Below are positions 1 through 7,700 of a DNA stretch of 64,000 bases, piece after piece. Below the pieces are notes generated by a model. The model did no database searches, was not told where the DNA came from, and saw nothing but the letters and a program-made list of their open reading frames with translations. Within the stretch, counting starts at the first letter, position 1. Every line of letters starts with the position of its first letter. This DNA is from Phycisphaerae bacterium (GTDB lineage: Bacteria > Planctomycetota > Phycisphaerae > UBA1845 > UTPLA1): positions 558,001 to 622,000 of the forward strand of contig JAHBXN010000001.1 of the NCBI GenBank assembly GCA_019636475.1, in the 5' to 3' direction. The position numbers were made by a program, and so were the translations under genes.

Positions 1-378
1 CTCGCAGCCCATTCCCGAACCAAAACGCGGTACGGCCCATGCAGAACGGTGTCACCATGAAACCCGGCTCCCTTCTTCGCGGCGATTCGATTACATGCCG
101 CGCATGTCCGGCCCTCATTCGGGGCCGGCGATCAGATGATCATGGCTATCTTAGGCTTTCCGCGACCGCTGGACATCGCGAACCGGCCAACGCCGCCAAA
201 GCCGTTCAATTCGGATTCAGCCCATCCGGATAGAACGCTCGTATTGTGAGACAAGAAACGGACTGTCCGCGTCGCGATTGGAGTGAATCGATGCGCACGG
301 TGAGAACCTTCCCGACGAGCATTGGATTGCGGGCCAGTTCATCCCGCGCCAAGCCGGTGCGAACCGCGCGAGCGGCGA
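1..378. other. Left-edge region without a recognised gene
   Basis: No reading frame here looks like a real protein; the short open frames have shadow-type composition. The stretch lies downstream of recR on the minus strand. A GC hairpin at 108-128 (7-bp stem, 7-nt loop) has no following T-run on either strand, so I do not call it a terminator. Confidence 0.5.
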
Positions 379-981
379 TCAGAAAGAGCGGCGTCCCTCG
401 ATCGCATCCTGCAGCACGGCTCGGCTGGCGTACTCGATCTGCGATCCACTGGGTAGTCCGCGAGCCAGCCGTGTGATCTGTACGCCGGTGCCCGCAAGGA
501 CGCTCTTGATGTGAAGACCGGTTCCCTCGCCTTCCATCGTCGGATTCGTCGCCAGGATGATCTCGTTGATGCCCCCGCGCTTCACGCGCTGAAGCAGAGC
601 GTCAATCGTCAGATCCCCCGGCTCGATCCCGTCCAGCGGGGCGATATGCCCAAGCAGGACGTGATACACGCCACGAACCAGTCCTGTCGATTCAAGCAAC
701 ATCAAGTCCTTCGGCTGCTCGACAACATAGACCTGCGACTGATCCCGCCGTGAATCCGTGCAGATGGGGCACGGATCCGCCTCCGTCAGGTTGAAACAGA
801 TCCGGCAATGCCGAACCATCTCCTTGACTTCGCGGATTGCGCCAGCCAGCGCCAGCGCTTCTTCCTTGTTGGATTTGAGAATATGAAATGCCAAACGCTC
901 GGCACTGCGCGGCCCGATGCCCGGCAGCTTGTTGAACTCGTCTTTCAGGCGAACAAGTGATGGCGGAAGCTGATCGGGCAT
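379..981 (-). CDS. recR: Recombination mediator protein RecR
   Basis: RecR works with RecO and RecF to load RecA onto gapped DNA in the cytoplasm. At 200 residues it has the usual family length. In order it shows a helix-hairpin-helix with GIGPRSAER at about 21-29, a four-cysteine zinc finger (C59, C62, C71, C74, in the CRICF and CPIC pairs), and a Toprim domain from about residue 83 (VYVVEQPKD, then LGHIAPLDGI). The C-terminal part (ATNPTMEGEGT, RLARGLPSG) is also typical. It is the last gene of the dnaX-ybaB-recR block, all on the minus strand, an arrangement conserved across many bacteria. Confidence 0.97.
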   Translation of the reverse strand: MPDQLPPSLVRLKDEFNKLPGIGPRSAERLAFHILKSNKEEALALAGAIREVKEMVRHCRICFNLTEADPCPICTDSRRDQSQVYVVEQPKDLMLLESTGLVRGVYHVLLGHIAPLDGIEPGDLTIDALLQRVKRGGINEIILATNPTMEGEGTGLHIKSVLAGTGVQITRLARGLPSGSQIEYASRAVLQDAIEGRRSF

Positions 982-1130
982 TCAAGGATCCTTCGGTCCG
1001 GCCGTTACGCAAGGCACGCACACAACCGGCCGGGGCGAAAATCGAATGGCTCATTCCGGGTGACGGCGGAAAGAGAACTATCAGCCCAGGGTCCCTCAGA
1101 ACGAGTCGGCGCGGCGTGCAATGAAGAAAC

Positions 1131-1469
1131 CTACGCGCCCAGCATTGCATCGAGTCCCGGAAGGTTCATGCCGCCTGTGAGCTTCTGCATCTCGGCTCTC
1201 ATGCCTTCGGCGGCCTTTTTCTGTGCCGCGGCGACAGACGCCTTCACCAGGTCCTCCAGCATCTCCAGGTCGCCACCCGCCACTGCATCAGGCGATATCT
1301 TCACCGCGACCAATTCCATCCGCCCATTCACGGTCGCCTTGACCATGCCCGCGCCGCTCTCGGCATCAAACCGCAAATTGACGGCCTGCTCCTGCATTTC
1401 CTGCATTTTCGCTTTCATCTGCGCGACCTGCTTCATCATGCCGCCAATCTCGCCGAGCTTTCCAAACAT
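1131..1469 (-). CDS. ybaB: YbaB/EbfC family nucleoid-associated protein
   Basis: This small DNA-binding protein of 112 residues forms dimers that coat DNA and is thought to shape the nucleoid or regulate genes. It starts with the family pattern of an N-terminal helix rich in Met, Gln and Lys (MMKQVAQMKAKMQEMQ), followed by the beta hairpin region (VKATVNGRMELVAVKISPDA) and a C-terminal helix (EDLVKASVAAAQKKA). It sits 63 bp downstream of dnaX and 149 bp upstream of recR, the classic position. Its cellular role is poorly defined even in model species. Confidence 0.93.
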   Translation of the reverse strand: MFGKLGEIGGMMKQVAQMKAKMQEMQEQAVNLRFDAESGAGMVKATVNGRMELVAVKISPDAVAGGDLEMLEDLVKASVAAAQKKAAEGMRAEMQKLTGGMNLPGLDAMLGA

Positions 1470-1532
1470 TCGATTTTCCTCACAGAGTACTTTGCACTTA
1501 AAGGGTAAAGCCGATTCACGAAGCCGAAACGA

Positions 1533-3179
1533 TCACGACGCGACGTCATCCTCGTCTGCTTCGCCGGGAGATTCTAACCCCTCCGTCGTCGCCTGACGAT
1601 TGCGGCGCACATCCACGATCTGCCCGCCGAACAGGTCCAGCACCTCGCGAACAAGCGGGTCGTTCTGCGCGGCCCGAATGTCCTCCTGCGTCGTACGATG
1701 CGCAATAGTCGCGGATTCGGGAGCGGGTGACGGTGCACGAACCGCGGCCGGCTCAATCGGCGGCACCGGCTGCTGCAGGCCGCGCACTTCTTCATCGCGG
1801 CGGTCGTCAGAGCGCGCGATTGGCTCGCCCGAGGCGATGATCCGCGAGCCGGGCGTCAGCGGTCGCCGCTTGGCAGGCGCATCCGATTCAAGCCCGGTCG
1901 AAGTCGGAGAGGAACCGGCCGTTCGCTCATCGGCTATCTCGTTTTTTTTTTCAGAAGCGGCAACCCGGGGCGCCGGCTTGATGGCCTGTGCCGGAGCCGT
2001 CGCCGCGCGCGTGGATGCAGCGGCCGAGCCGCGGCTCGATGTGCCCTGCCCGATCGCGCCGAGAAGCGATTCGATCGAGGAATAGTTCGACGCCTCGGCA
2101 AGTCGAATGATTGCTGCCTCGACCAGCGCTCGACCGCTGCCGCTGGATTTCACGGAACGGCGAAGCTCTTCGAGCACCGTAATCATGAAGACATACGCGC
2201 CGCCATCGAACTTGCGGCTCTGCTCGACTAATCTCGACCGCAGGCCGGATGGTACATCCACGAGGTCCGTCTCCTCTCCGGCCACGCGCAGGACCATCAG
2301 ATCACGAAGCTGGTTTATAAGCAGACTGCACCAGAGATCGAGCGTTGCCCCACCGCCAAGGCTCCGATCAATCACGGCCAGCGCCTCCGCCGCGTCGTTG
2401 GCCGCCAGCGCATCGATCAATGCCGCGTTCAACTCATCGTGTGCAGCCGGAAGTAGCTCATCCACGATCGCGGTTGTGATCCTGTTCCCCGCCATCGAGA
2501 GCACCTGATCGAGCAGACTGAGCGCGTCGCGCATCGAGCCGTTGGCAAGGCGAGCCAGGCGCTTCGCGGCGGCGGCATCAATCTCCACATGCTCCGACTT
2601 GCAGATCGAGTGAATCTGGCCTTCGATCTCATCGGGCGGGATTGACTTGAAATCAAACCGCTGAACGCGGCTGAGAATCGTCGCGGGAACCTTTTGCGTT
2701 TCGGTGGTCGCAAAAATGAACTTCACATGGCTCGGCGGCTCTTCCAGAGTCTTCAGTAGTGCGTTGAATGCACCCATGCTGAGCATGTGAACTTCGTCAA
2801 TGATATACACCTTGAAGCGCGATCTCGCCGGCCGATACACCGCATTGCTGCGAAGCTCGCGAATGTTGTCGACGCCGGTGTTGCTGGCCGCGTCGATCTC
2901 AACGACATCCACATCGTCGCCGCGTGAGATTCCAACACATGAATCGCAGGCGCCGCATGGCTTGACCGTCGGGCCTTCAAATGCATGGCAATTAAGAGCC
3001 TTGGCCAGAATGCGGGCCATCGAGGTCTTACCGACCCCTCGCGTGCCGCAGAAAAGGTAGCCGTGGTGCACACGATTCTGTTCGATGGCATTCTTCAGCG
3101 TCGCGACGATCGGTGCCTGGCCGACCACTTCGTCGAAATTCTGACTGCGAAATTTTCGGGCGAGTACGGTGTAGGACAT
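1533..3179 (-). CDS. dnaX: DNA polymerase III subunit tau/gamma
   Basis: DnaX is the clamp-loader ATPase that, with delta and delta', opens the beta clamp at the replication fork. The 548-residue protein starts with SYTVLARKFRSQNFDEVVGQ. It has the Walker A motif GTRGVGKTS, a four-cysteine zinc module around CGACDSC, the Walker B motif IIDEVHMLS and the sensor-like SRVQRFDF. Residues up to about 370 hold the AAA+ and collar domains. The rest is a low-complexity tau-like tail that is short compared with E. coli tau. Codons 410-413 lie on an A10 run, and both other frames stop within a few codons after it, so a truncated form of about 417 residues is likely made as well. SRP RNA lies just upstream and ybaB and recR downstream. 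Confidence 0.97.
   Translation of the reverse strand: MSYTVLARKFRSQNFDEVVGQAPIVATLKNAIEQNRVHHGYLFCGTRGVGKTSMARILAKALNCHAFEGPTVKPCGACDSCVGISRGDDVDVVEIDAASNTGVDNIRELRSNAVYRPARSRFKVYIIDEVHMLSMGAFNALLKTLEEPPSHVKFIFATTETQKVPATILSRVQRFDFKSIPPDEIEGQIHSICKSEHVEIDAAAAKRLARLANGSMRDALSLLDQVLSMAGNRITTAIVDELLPAAHDELNAALIDALAANDAAEALAVIDRSLGGGATLDLWCSLLINQLRDLMVLRVAGEETDLVDVPSGLRSRLVEQSRKFDGGAYVFMITVLEELRRSVKSSGSGRALVEAAIIRLAEASNYSSIESLLGAIGQGTSSRGSAAASTRAATAPAQAIKPAPRVAASEKKNEIADERTAGSSPTSTGLESDAPAKRRPLTPGSRIIASGEPIARSDDRRDEEVRGLQQPVPPIEPAAVRAPSPAPESATIAHRTTQEDIRAAQNDPLVREVLDLFGGQIVDVRRNRQATTEGLESPGEADEDDVAS
1942..1951 (-). promoter_or_regulatory. A10 slippery run in dnaX, probable gamma-form frameshift or slippage site
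   Basis: The coding strand has ten consecutive A residues spanning codons E410-K411-K412-N413. One added A (or a -1 ribosomal shift) gives K-R-D-S-R then TGA. One lost A (or a +1 shift) gives K-T-R then TAG. Both outcomes remove the tau tail just after the clamp-loader domains. In E. coli dnaX, ribosomal frameshifting on an A-rich heptamer makes gamma; in Thermus, transcriptional slippage on an A9 run does so. The use here is inferred from this parallel. Confidence 0.65.
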
Positions 3180-3329
3180 GACGCCTCCGCCGCGGCACCG
3201 GACGATTCAGCCAACGCCGCGCCTGGTTTCCCAACAAGCAGATACAACCGCGCGTCGCGGATGCGGCATTCACGAACCCAAGCGAAACCAAAGGGCCCGC
3301 GGGACAGGCACGATTCACGATAAACTCGC

Positions 3330-3455
3330 CTGTCGTTCAAGTCCGGCTCGGCGATCCACGGCACACGGGCTGACAGAGCTGGGCTGCTTGGTTTCCCATC
3401 TGACCCGTTGTCCCGGTCAGGACGTTGCATGGGGCCGAACCGGACTTGAACCACA
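3330..3455 (-). ncRNA. ffs: Small bacterial signal recognition particle RNA (4.5S type)
   Basis: This RNA pairs with Ffh to target nascent membrane and exported proteins. Read on the minus strand, the ends at 3434-3451 and 3335-3352 form an 18-bp terminal helix with a single G-U pair. The tip carries the conserved domain IV: GGTCAG on the 5' side, a TGG/CCA stem closed by a GAAA tetraloop, and AGCAG on the 3' side, flanked by GGG/CCC. That is the Ffh-binding symmetric loop. There is no Alu domain, so it is the short Gram-negative type. The location immediately upstream of dnaX resembles the scr-dnaX order known in Bacillus. Exact ends are estimates. Confidence 0.85.
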
Positions 3456-3676
3456 GTCGACGCGGAATCCCGCCGACAACGGCTGCCGCCATTCTAGCGA
3501 ATTGATACCCCGCCGCCACCCGCGCGGGGCGCGCGACGCACAAAGCAAGCGGCCCGGCAACTACTCGAGTCGACGGGCCGCTGGGATGTGAATGTTGCTC
3601 GGAAATTGAGCAGGCCGACCGGAGCAGGCGACGATCGAGCGGGAGGAATCCCCGAGGACCGGCCCCTACGCCGCAA

Positions 3677-4015
3677 TCAACGCCCACCCTTGAGAACGTA
3701 TTCGCACTGCTTTCGCACGGACGGATTGATCTGCCCGGACTTCTTGTACATGCGGGCGAACGATTCCACCAGCCAATCGAGGCAGGTTCCCGTCATGTCA
3801 AAAGCCCAGCTCGCAAGATCCGCGCCGGGAACCTGAGACAGACGCAGCGCAATTCGAGTCGGCGGTGGAAACGTGTGGGCCCGAGTCAGACACCCACGAC
3901 CCGTGAATACCTTCTGTTCATGCTGCCAGCGATTCAGAAATCGCCAGACGGCATCCCGCGTCTGCTGGTCAGGAATCTTCGATACGACAGCAGTGATTCG
4001 ATTTGGAAGCGCCAT
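3677..4015 (-). CDS. Hypothetical protein of 112 residues
   Basis: I do not recognise this family. The start is supported by a GGAGATTGAGG stretch just before the ATG. The protein is soluble, with no signal peptide or membrane segment, and is rich in aromatic and basic residues (WRFLNRWQHEQKVF, then ASWAFDMTGTCLDWLVESFARMYKK). It looks mostly helical and could bind a nucleic acid or a partner protein, but no motif shows this. It lies between the SRP RNA and the cyclophilin gene, all on the minus strand. Confidence 0.6.
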   Translation of the reverse strand: MALPNRITAVVSKIPDQQTRDAVWRFLNRWQHEQKVFTGRGCLTRAHTFPPPTRIALRLSQVPGADLASWAFDMTGTCLDWLVESFARMYKKSGQINPSVRKQCEYVLKGGR

Positions 4016-4210
4016 GCCTCAATCTCCTATTCGCGCCGTGAAATCCGGCAATTGATTCGCGCAAGCAGGATCGTAAACCAATCCGCTCGAACCCGACACA
4101 CTCGCAATTATAGCCCGCTTCCTCAGGATGCAAGAACTTGATCCCACGACGAGGCGATTCAGTGTGCCGGCCGAATGGAGCACCCCCCCCATATCAATCG
4201 GAACCCGACG

Positions 4211-5266
4211 TCACTCGGTTTCCCGAGCCACGAACGGCACATCGACAATTGTGATCGACTTGATCTTGAGCGGCTCAATCGGATGGTGATTCTCGTCCGT
4301 TTTGGCTTCGCCAAGACGCCGAAGGGTCTCCAGAGACGCCGGGCCTTGAATGCGGCCGAATGCGGTATATTGCCCGTCCCACTTCGGCTGACGGCTCAAA
4401 CAGATGAAAAACTGACAACTGCCGGAGTTTGCGTCGCCCTGGATCAGCGCCATGCCGACGGTTCCCACATCGAATGGCGTATCGTTGAATTCCGGCGCCA
4501 AGGTCCGCCCGTCCGCCCGCTTCCCGGTTCCATCGCCGATCGGACATCCGCCAAGTATGAACTGCGTGGGGTAAACAAGGTGAAACGTCTTGCCGTTGTA
4601 AAACCGATCACGGGCCAGCTCGATGAAATTGTCCACATGTCGGGGCGCCTGATCGTACAGCAGGTTCATCGTCATGTTGCCGTAATTCGTCTCGATCACG
4701 GCCTGCTTGAATGAGACCACTTCGATCATCAACGTGTTGGTCTCGACCGCACCGGCATAAGGCCGCCACCGCAGTTCGTATTTTCCGGCCTGGTGAAGTC
4801 CGGGATAGAAACGCGCCACATCGAACCGCAGGCCGACCGTGCCGAACGGAGCCAGCGTAATCGGCGGAACCGGGAATTGCGGCTTGCGCGTCACCCGATT
4901 CCCCATTTCCGGGTTGGATTCCGAGCTGATCTCCAGCCCGCGAAAGTTGATGCCGGAAAAAACGTGTTCAAGCGGCAAACCCATGCCGTGCTCTGGCGCC
5001 TCTTTGCCCTTCAGCGCCCCGGGGACCGCGAGCGTCACCGGCGCGCCAGTCTTGTTCTGCACCACGAATTCCAGAAAAACAGGGCTGCCGATCGGTATGA
5101 TCGACTTATCCGTGCGGATGAGCACGCGAACGGCGTTTGAGATCGGCTCTTCGACGATCGTCTCCTCCGGTGGAGCCTGTGACGTCGAATCGGGCTCGGA
5201 CATCGGCGCGGGCTGCGCGATGAAAAGCGAAAAAAGCATCATCAGCCAGTGCATCGAACTGGTCAT
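4211..5266 (-). CDS. Exported cyclophilin-type peptidyl-prolyl isomerase with N-terminal extension
   Basis: The C-terminal half (about residues 190-345 of 351) is a cyclophilin: the AVIETNYGNMTMNLL entry strand, APRHVDNFIELA, FHLVYPTQFILGGCP, and the core SGSCQFFICLS followed by LDGQYTAFGRI-like DGQYTAFGRI. Such enzymes isomerise X-Pro bonds. The N-terminal half after the leader looks like a beta-sandwich (VRVLIRTDKSIIPIGSPVFL) of a kind seen in secreted planctomycete proteins. I chose the ATG at 5266 because GAGGGG precedes it and it opens a short signal sequence (HWLMMLFSLFIAQPAP). A longer frame to 5413 lacks such support. It probably folds proteins in the periplasm. The catalytic Arg position carries H or Y (FHLVYP) instead of the usual FHRxxP, so activity may be reduced. 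Confidence 0.88.
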   Translation of the reverse strand: MTSSMHWLMMLFSLFIAQPAPMSEPDSTSQAPPEETIVEEPISNAVRVLIRTDKSIIPIGSPVFLEFVVQNKTGAPVTLAVPGALKGKEAPEHGMGLPLEHVFSGINFRGLEISSESNPEMGNRVTRKPQFPVPPITLAPFGTVGLRFDVARFYPGLHQAGKYELRWRPYAGAVETNTLMIEVVSFKQAVIETNYGNMTMNLLYDQAPRHVDNFIELARDRFYNGKTFHLVYPTQFILGGCPIGDGTGKRADGRTLAPEFNDTPFDVGTVGMALIQGDANSGSCQFFICLSRQPKWDGQYTAFGRIQGPASLETLRRLGEAKTDENHHPIEPLKIKSITIVDVPFVARETE

Positions 5267-5405
5267 GTTCCCCTCGTGCCGGTTGTGAGTTCTTTGTGTG
5301 TTTCCCCCGACGCCGCAGCTCGGCTGGCAACCGCGGCCGTGGACCATCGATGGTAACGGATTGTTGATCGGGCTTCCACCTTCGACGGAACTGCCGCCAA
5401 AGGAC

Positions 5406-6839
5406 TCACGCACCGGATCCCGACAATACGGTCGCGAACGTTTTGAAGAAGATGAGAAGGTCCAGCCGCAGGGACCAGTGATCGATGTAAAGCAAGTCCA
5501 TCCGCATCCATTCTTCGAACCCGACGCGATGCCGCCCGCTGATCTGCCAGATACACGTCAATCCGGGGCGCATGCTCAGACGCCGACGCTGCCAGCGATC
5601 GTACTTCGCCACCTCGGAGGGTATCGGCGGCCGGGGTCCGACAATTGACATGTCGCCCTTTACGACGTTGAAAAGTTGCGGCAATTCGTCGAGGCTCCAT
5701 CGGCGAAGCAGCCGACCGATCGCCGTCACGCGCGGATCGTTCGTGATTTTGAAAACCGGCCCCTGTGATTCGTTCAGATGCGCAAATTCCGCCTGTTTTT
5801 TTTCCGCGTCCAGATCCATGGTGCGGAACTTGAGCATGAGAAATTCGCGGCCATTCAAGCCGCTTCGCCGTTGGCGAAACAGAACCGGGCCTGGCGAGGT
5901 AAGTTTGATGACAGCCGCACATATCAGCATTATCGGCCCCGTCGCGACGATTGCGACACTTGCAACCAGAAGATCGAACGCGCGTTTGATGGCCAGCCAC
6001 TCCGCGGAATGACGCGTCGGCGCATAGGCCAGGAGCGGCACGCCGTGGAAGTTCGCGATTTCCGGGATTGAGTGACAAGTCATCGACTCCGCTTGAACAT
6101 GAGCCGTCACGCCAACTTCTTCGCACAGACTAACAAATGGAAGTACCTCGAGAAGGTGATCCAGCGGCGCTGCAAAAATCACCTCATCGACAACCTCACG
6201 ATCCAATATCGGACCTAATTCCTCGATTTCGCCGAGAATCCGCAGCGGCTCGACGGCGTGATCCGATTCGGTCGCCTGCTCCCACGGACCGCGAAGATGG
6301 CCGAGAACGCTCGGCCGACCCACCTGCACATTCTGACAGAGTCTGCGAAGCCGGACTGCATCACGACCGGTTCCCACGATCAGGATTCGGTGCGATGCCC
6401 GGGAGCCGAACCACCGGCCAAGCCACGAGCTTATACAGCGGACGCCGATGGTGGTCGCAGGCAGCAGAAACGCCACAAGCCCAATCTGCGCACGGGGATA
6501 GAGCTCGCGCTCAAGCAGCAATGCCAGGGCCGCCATCGAGAGCGCCAGTGCACATGCAGCTCCCACCGCATTCTGAACCACCCACCGCCAGGATCGCCAT
6601 TTCTGCGCGTACCAGCCGAGGGCATTCAGGATTGCCGGCCAGATGAGCGGCAAAAAAGCAAGTACCGTCATATGAATGCGAACGCTGCTCCAGCGGCCGT
6701 CAATGACCTCGGGCCAGGGCGTCCGCATCCAGAAATGACAGCGGAAAATGTCGGCAATGATATAGACGCCGACGATCGCGATCGCGTCGGAGACGACCAT
6801 TGTGGCCCGAAACTGTCTCCATGCCTTTGAATGCGTCAT
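5406..6839 (-). CDS. Undecaprenyl-phosphate sugar phosphotransferase (WbaP/EpsE-like)
   Basis: This enzyme transfers a sugar-1-phosphate to a polyprenyl phosphate carrier, the first step of exopolysaccharide or O-antigen repeat synthesis. The 477-residue protein has four N-terminal membrane segments (about 15-130), a Rossmann-like central domain (RILIVGTGRDAVRL, about 150-260), a further membrane hairpin (LLVASVAIVATGPIMLICAAVI) and the C-terminal catalytic domain: KLTSPGPVLFRQRRSGLNG, LKFRTMDLDAE, VTAIGRLLRRWSLDELPQL and DMSIVGPRPP. All family hallmarks are present. It precedes the cyclophilin gene by 139 bp. The deacetylase at 10.5 kb could act in the same polysaccharide pathway. Confidence 0.93.
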   Translation of the reverse strand: MTHSKAWRQFRATMVVSDAIAIVGVYIIADIFRCHFWMRTPWPEVIDGRWSSVRIHMTVLAFLPLIWPAILNALGWYAQKWRSWRWVVQNAVGAACALALSMAALALLLERELYPRAQIGLVAFLLPATTIGVRCISSWLGRWFGSRASHRILIVGTGRDAVRLRRLCQNVQVGRPSVLGHLRGPWEQATESDHAVEPLRILGEIEELGPILDREVVDEVIFAAPLDHLLEVLPFVSLCEEVGVTAHVQAESMTCHSIPEIANFHGVPLLAYAPTRHSAEWLAIKRAFDLLVASVAIVATGPIMLICAAVIKLTSPGPVLFRQRRSGLNGREFLMLKFRTMDLDAEKKQAEFAHLNESQGPVFKITNDPRVTAIGRLLRRWSLDELPQLFNVVKGDMSIVGPRPPIPSEVAKYDRWQRRRLSMRPGLTCIWQISGRHRVGFEEWMRMDLLYIDHWSLRLDLLIFFKTFATVLSGSGA

Positions 6840-7143
6840 TCGGTGTTCAGAAATGGCCGTTTTTGTGCGAATTGCGACGTCTGTCGATCACCTCATGACT
6901 CTAATCGCAAACCGGCCGGGATTGAACAACGCAGCCGAAATGGCGACGCCCGATGCGCACGGGCTCCCCAATCTGCTGCAAAGTGGCCTGAAACGCCTCC
7001 AGCGGGTAGGATCGCGCCACTAGACCGCCGGAATTCAGGCGGCGGATGGACTCCGGAGCAGGCATGCAGCCGGTGCGCTGACGGCATATGAAAACGAACG
7101 GAATCTCCAGTTTCGGCGTTCCTGAATGCGTGAGGTGACTACC
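6840..7143. other. Intergenic region with a possible gene relic
   Basis: This gap separates the divergent sugar transferase and response regulator genes. On the minus strand one frame is open from beyond 7140 to a TAG at 6901-6903; its only ATG is at 7065, giving 54 codons ending in GRRHFGCVVQSRPVCD. No ribosome binding site precedes that ATG. It could be the decayed tail of a larger enzyme or chance. A good GAGGTGA at about 7130 belongs to the response regulator. Confidence 0.3.
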
Positions 7144-7554
7144 ATGGATGATTCGCTGCCACCGAGCAAGATTCTGATCGTGGACGACAATCCGCAGAAT
7201 CTGGAGCTATTGGAGGCGTATCTGGAAGACCTGCCCGGCGTTTCGATCGCCAGCGCCCTTGACGGCCAAACGTGCCTTGAAAAGGTGGCGGCCGATCAGC
7301 CTGACCTGATTCTGCTCGATATCATGATGCCCCGGATGAGCGGCTACGAAGTCTGCAAGAAGATCAAGGCGAACGACGCGACCAAGGACATTCCGATCAT
7401 CATGGTGACGGCGTTGCACGAGATGGGCGACATCGAGCGCGGCGTGGAAGTCGGGACGAACGATTTCATCACCAAACCGGTGAATCGTGTAGACCTTCTG
7501 GCGCGGGCTCGGACGCTTCTTCGCGTCAGGCACGCCAGCAAATCCGCAAAATAA
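7144..7554 (+). CDS. Single-domain response regulator (CheY/PleD receiver type)
   Basis: The 136-residue protein is one receiver domain. The acidic pair D14-D15 (KILIVDDNPQN), the phospho-acceptor D59 (LILLDIMMPRMSG), T89 (IIMVTA) and K111 (FITKPVN) are all in place, so it should be phosphorylated by a histidine kinase and signal by protein contact. There is no output domain. The start at 7144 follows a GAGGTGA at good spacing; an upstream in-frame ATG at 7126 is less likely. No kinase lies nearby, so it is an orphan. Its target is unknown. Confidence 0.93.
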   Translation: MDDSLPPSKILIVDDNPQNLELLEAYLEDLPGVSIASALDGQTCLEKVAADQPDLILLDIMMPRMSGYEVCKKIKANDATKDIPIIMVTALHEMGDIERGVEVGTNDFITKPVNRVDLLARARTLLRVRHASKSAK

Positions 7555-7700
7555 GCGGTGTGCCGGTCCCGGTGGCGGATCGGCGATCGGCGCGGCCGAC
7601 GGAAATCAGACGGATGAATCATCCCGAGCAAAATTTGCGCGATTCTGCCGATGCGGCATCGCGTTCGAAGGCCACCAACTGAAACACCTGACACTTCGCC

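Noticed and set aside
108-128. GC-rich hairpin as a terminator
   Set aside because: No T-run follows on either strand and it is about 250 bases from the recR stop.
3335-3451. tRNA-like T-loop sequence GTTCAAGTCC
   Set aside because: The two copies pair with each other as the SRP RNA terminal helix, and no acceptor, D or anticodon arm fits.
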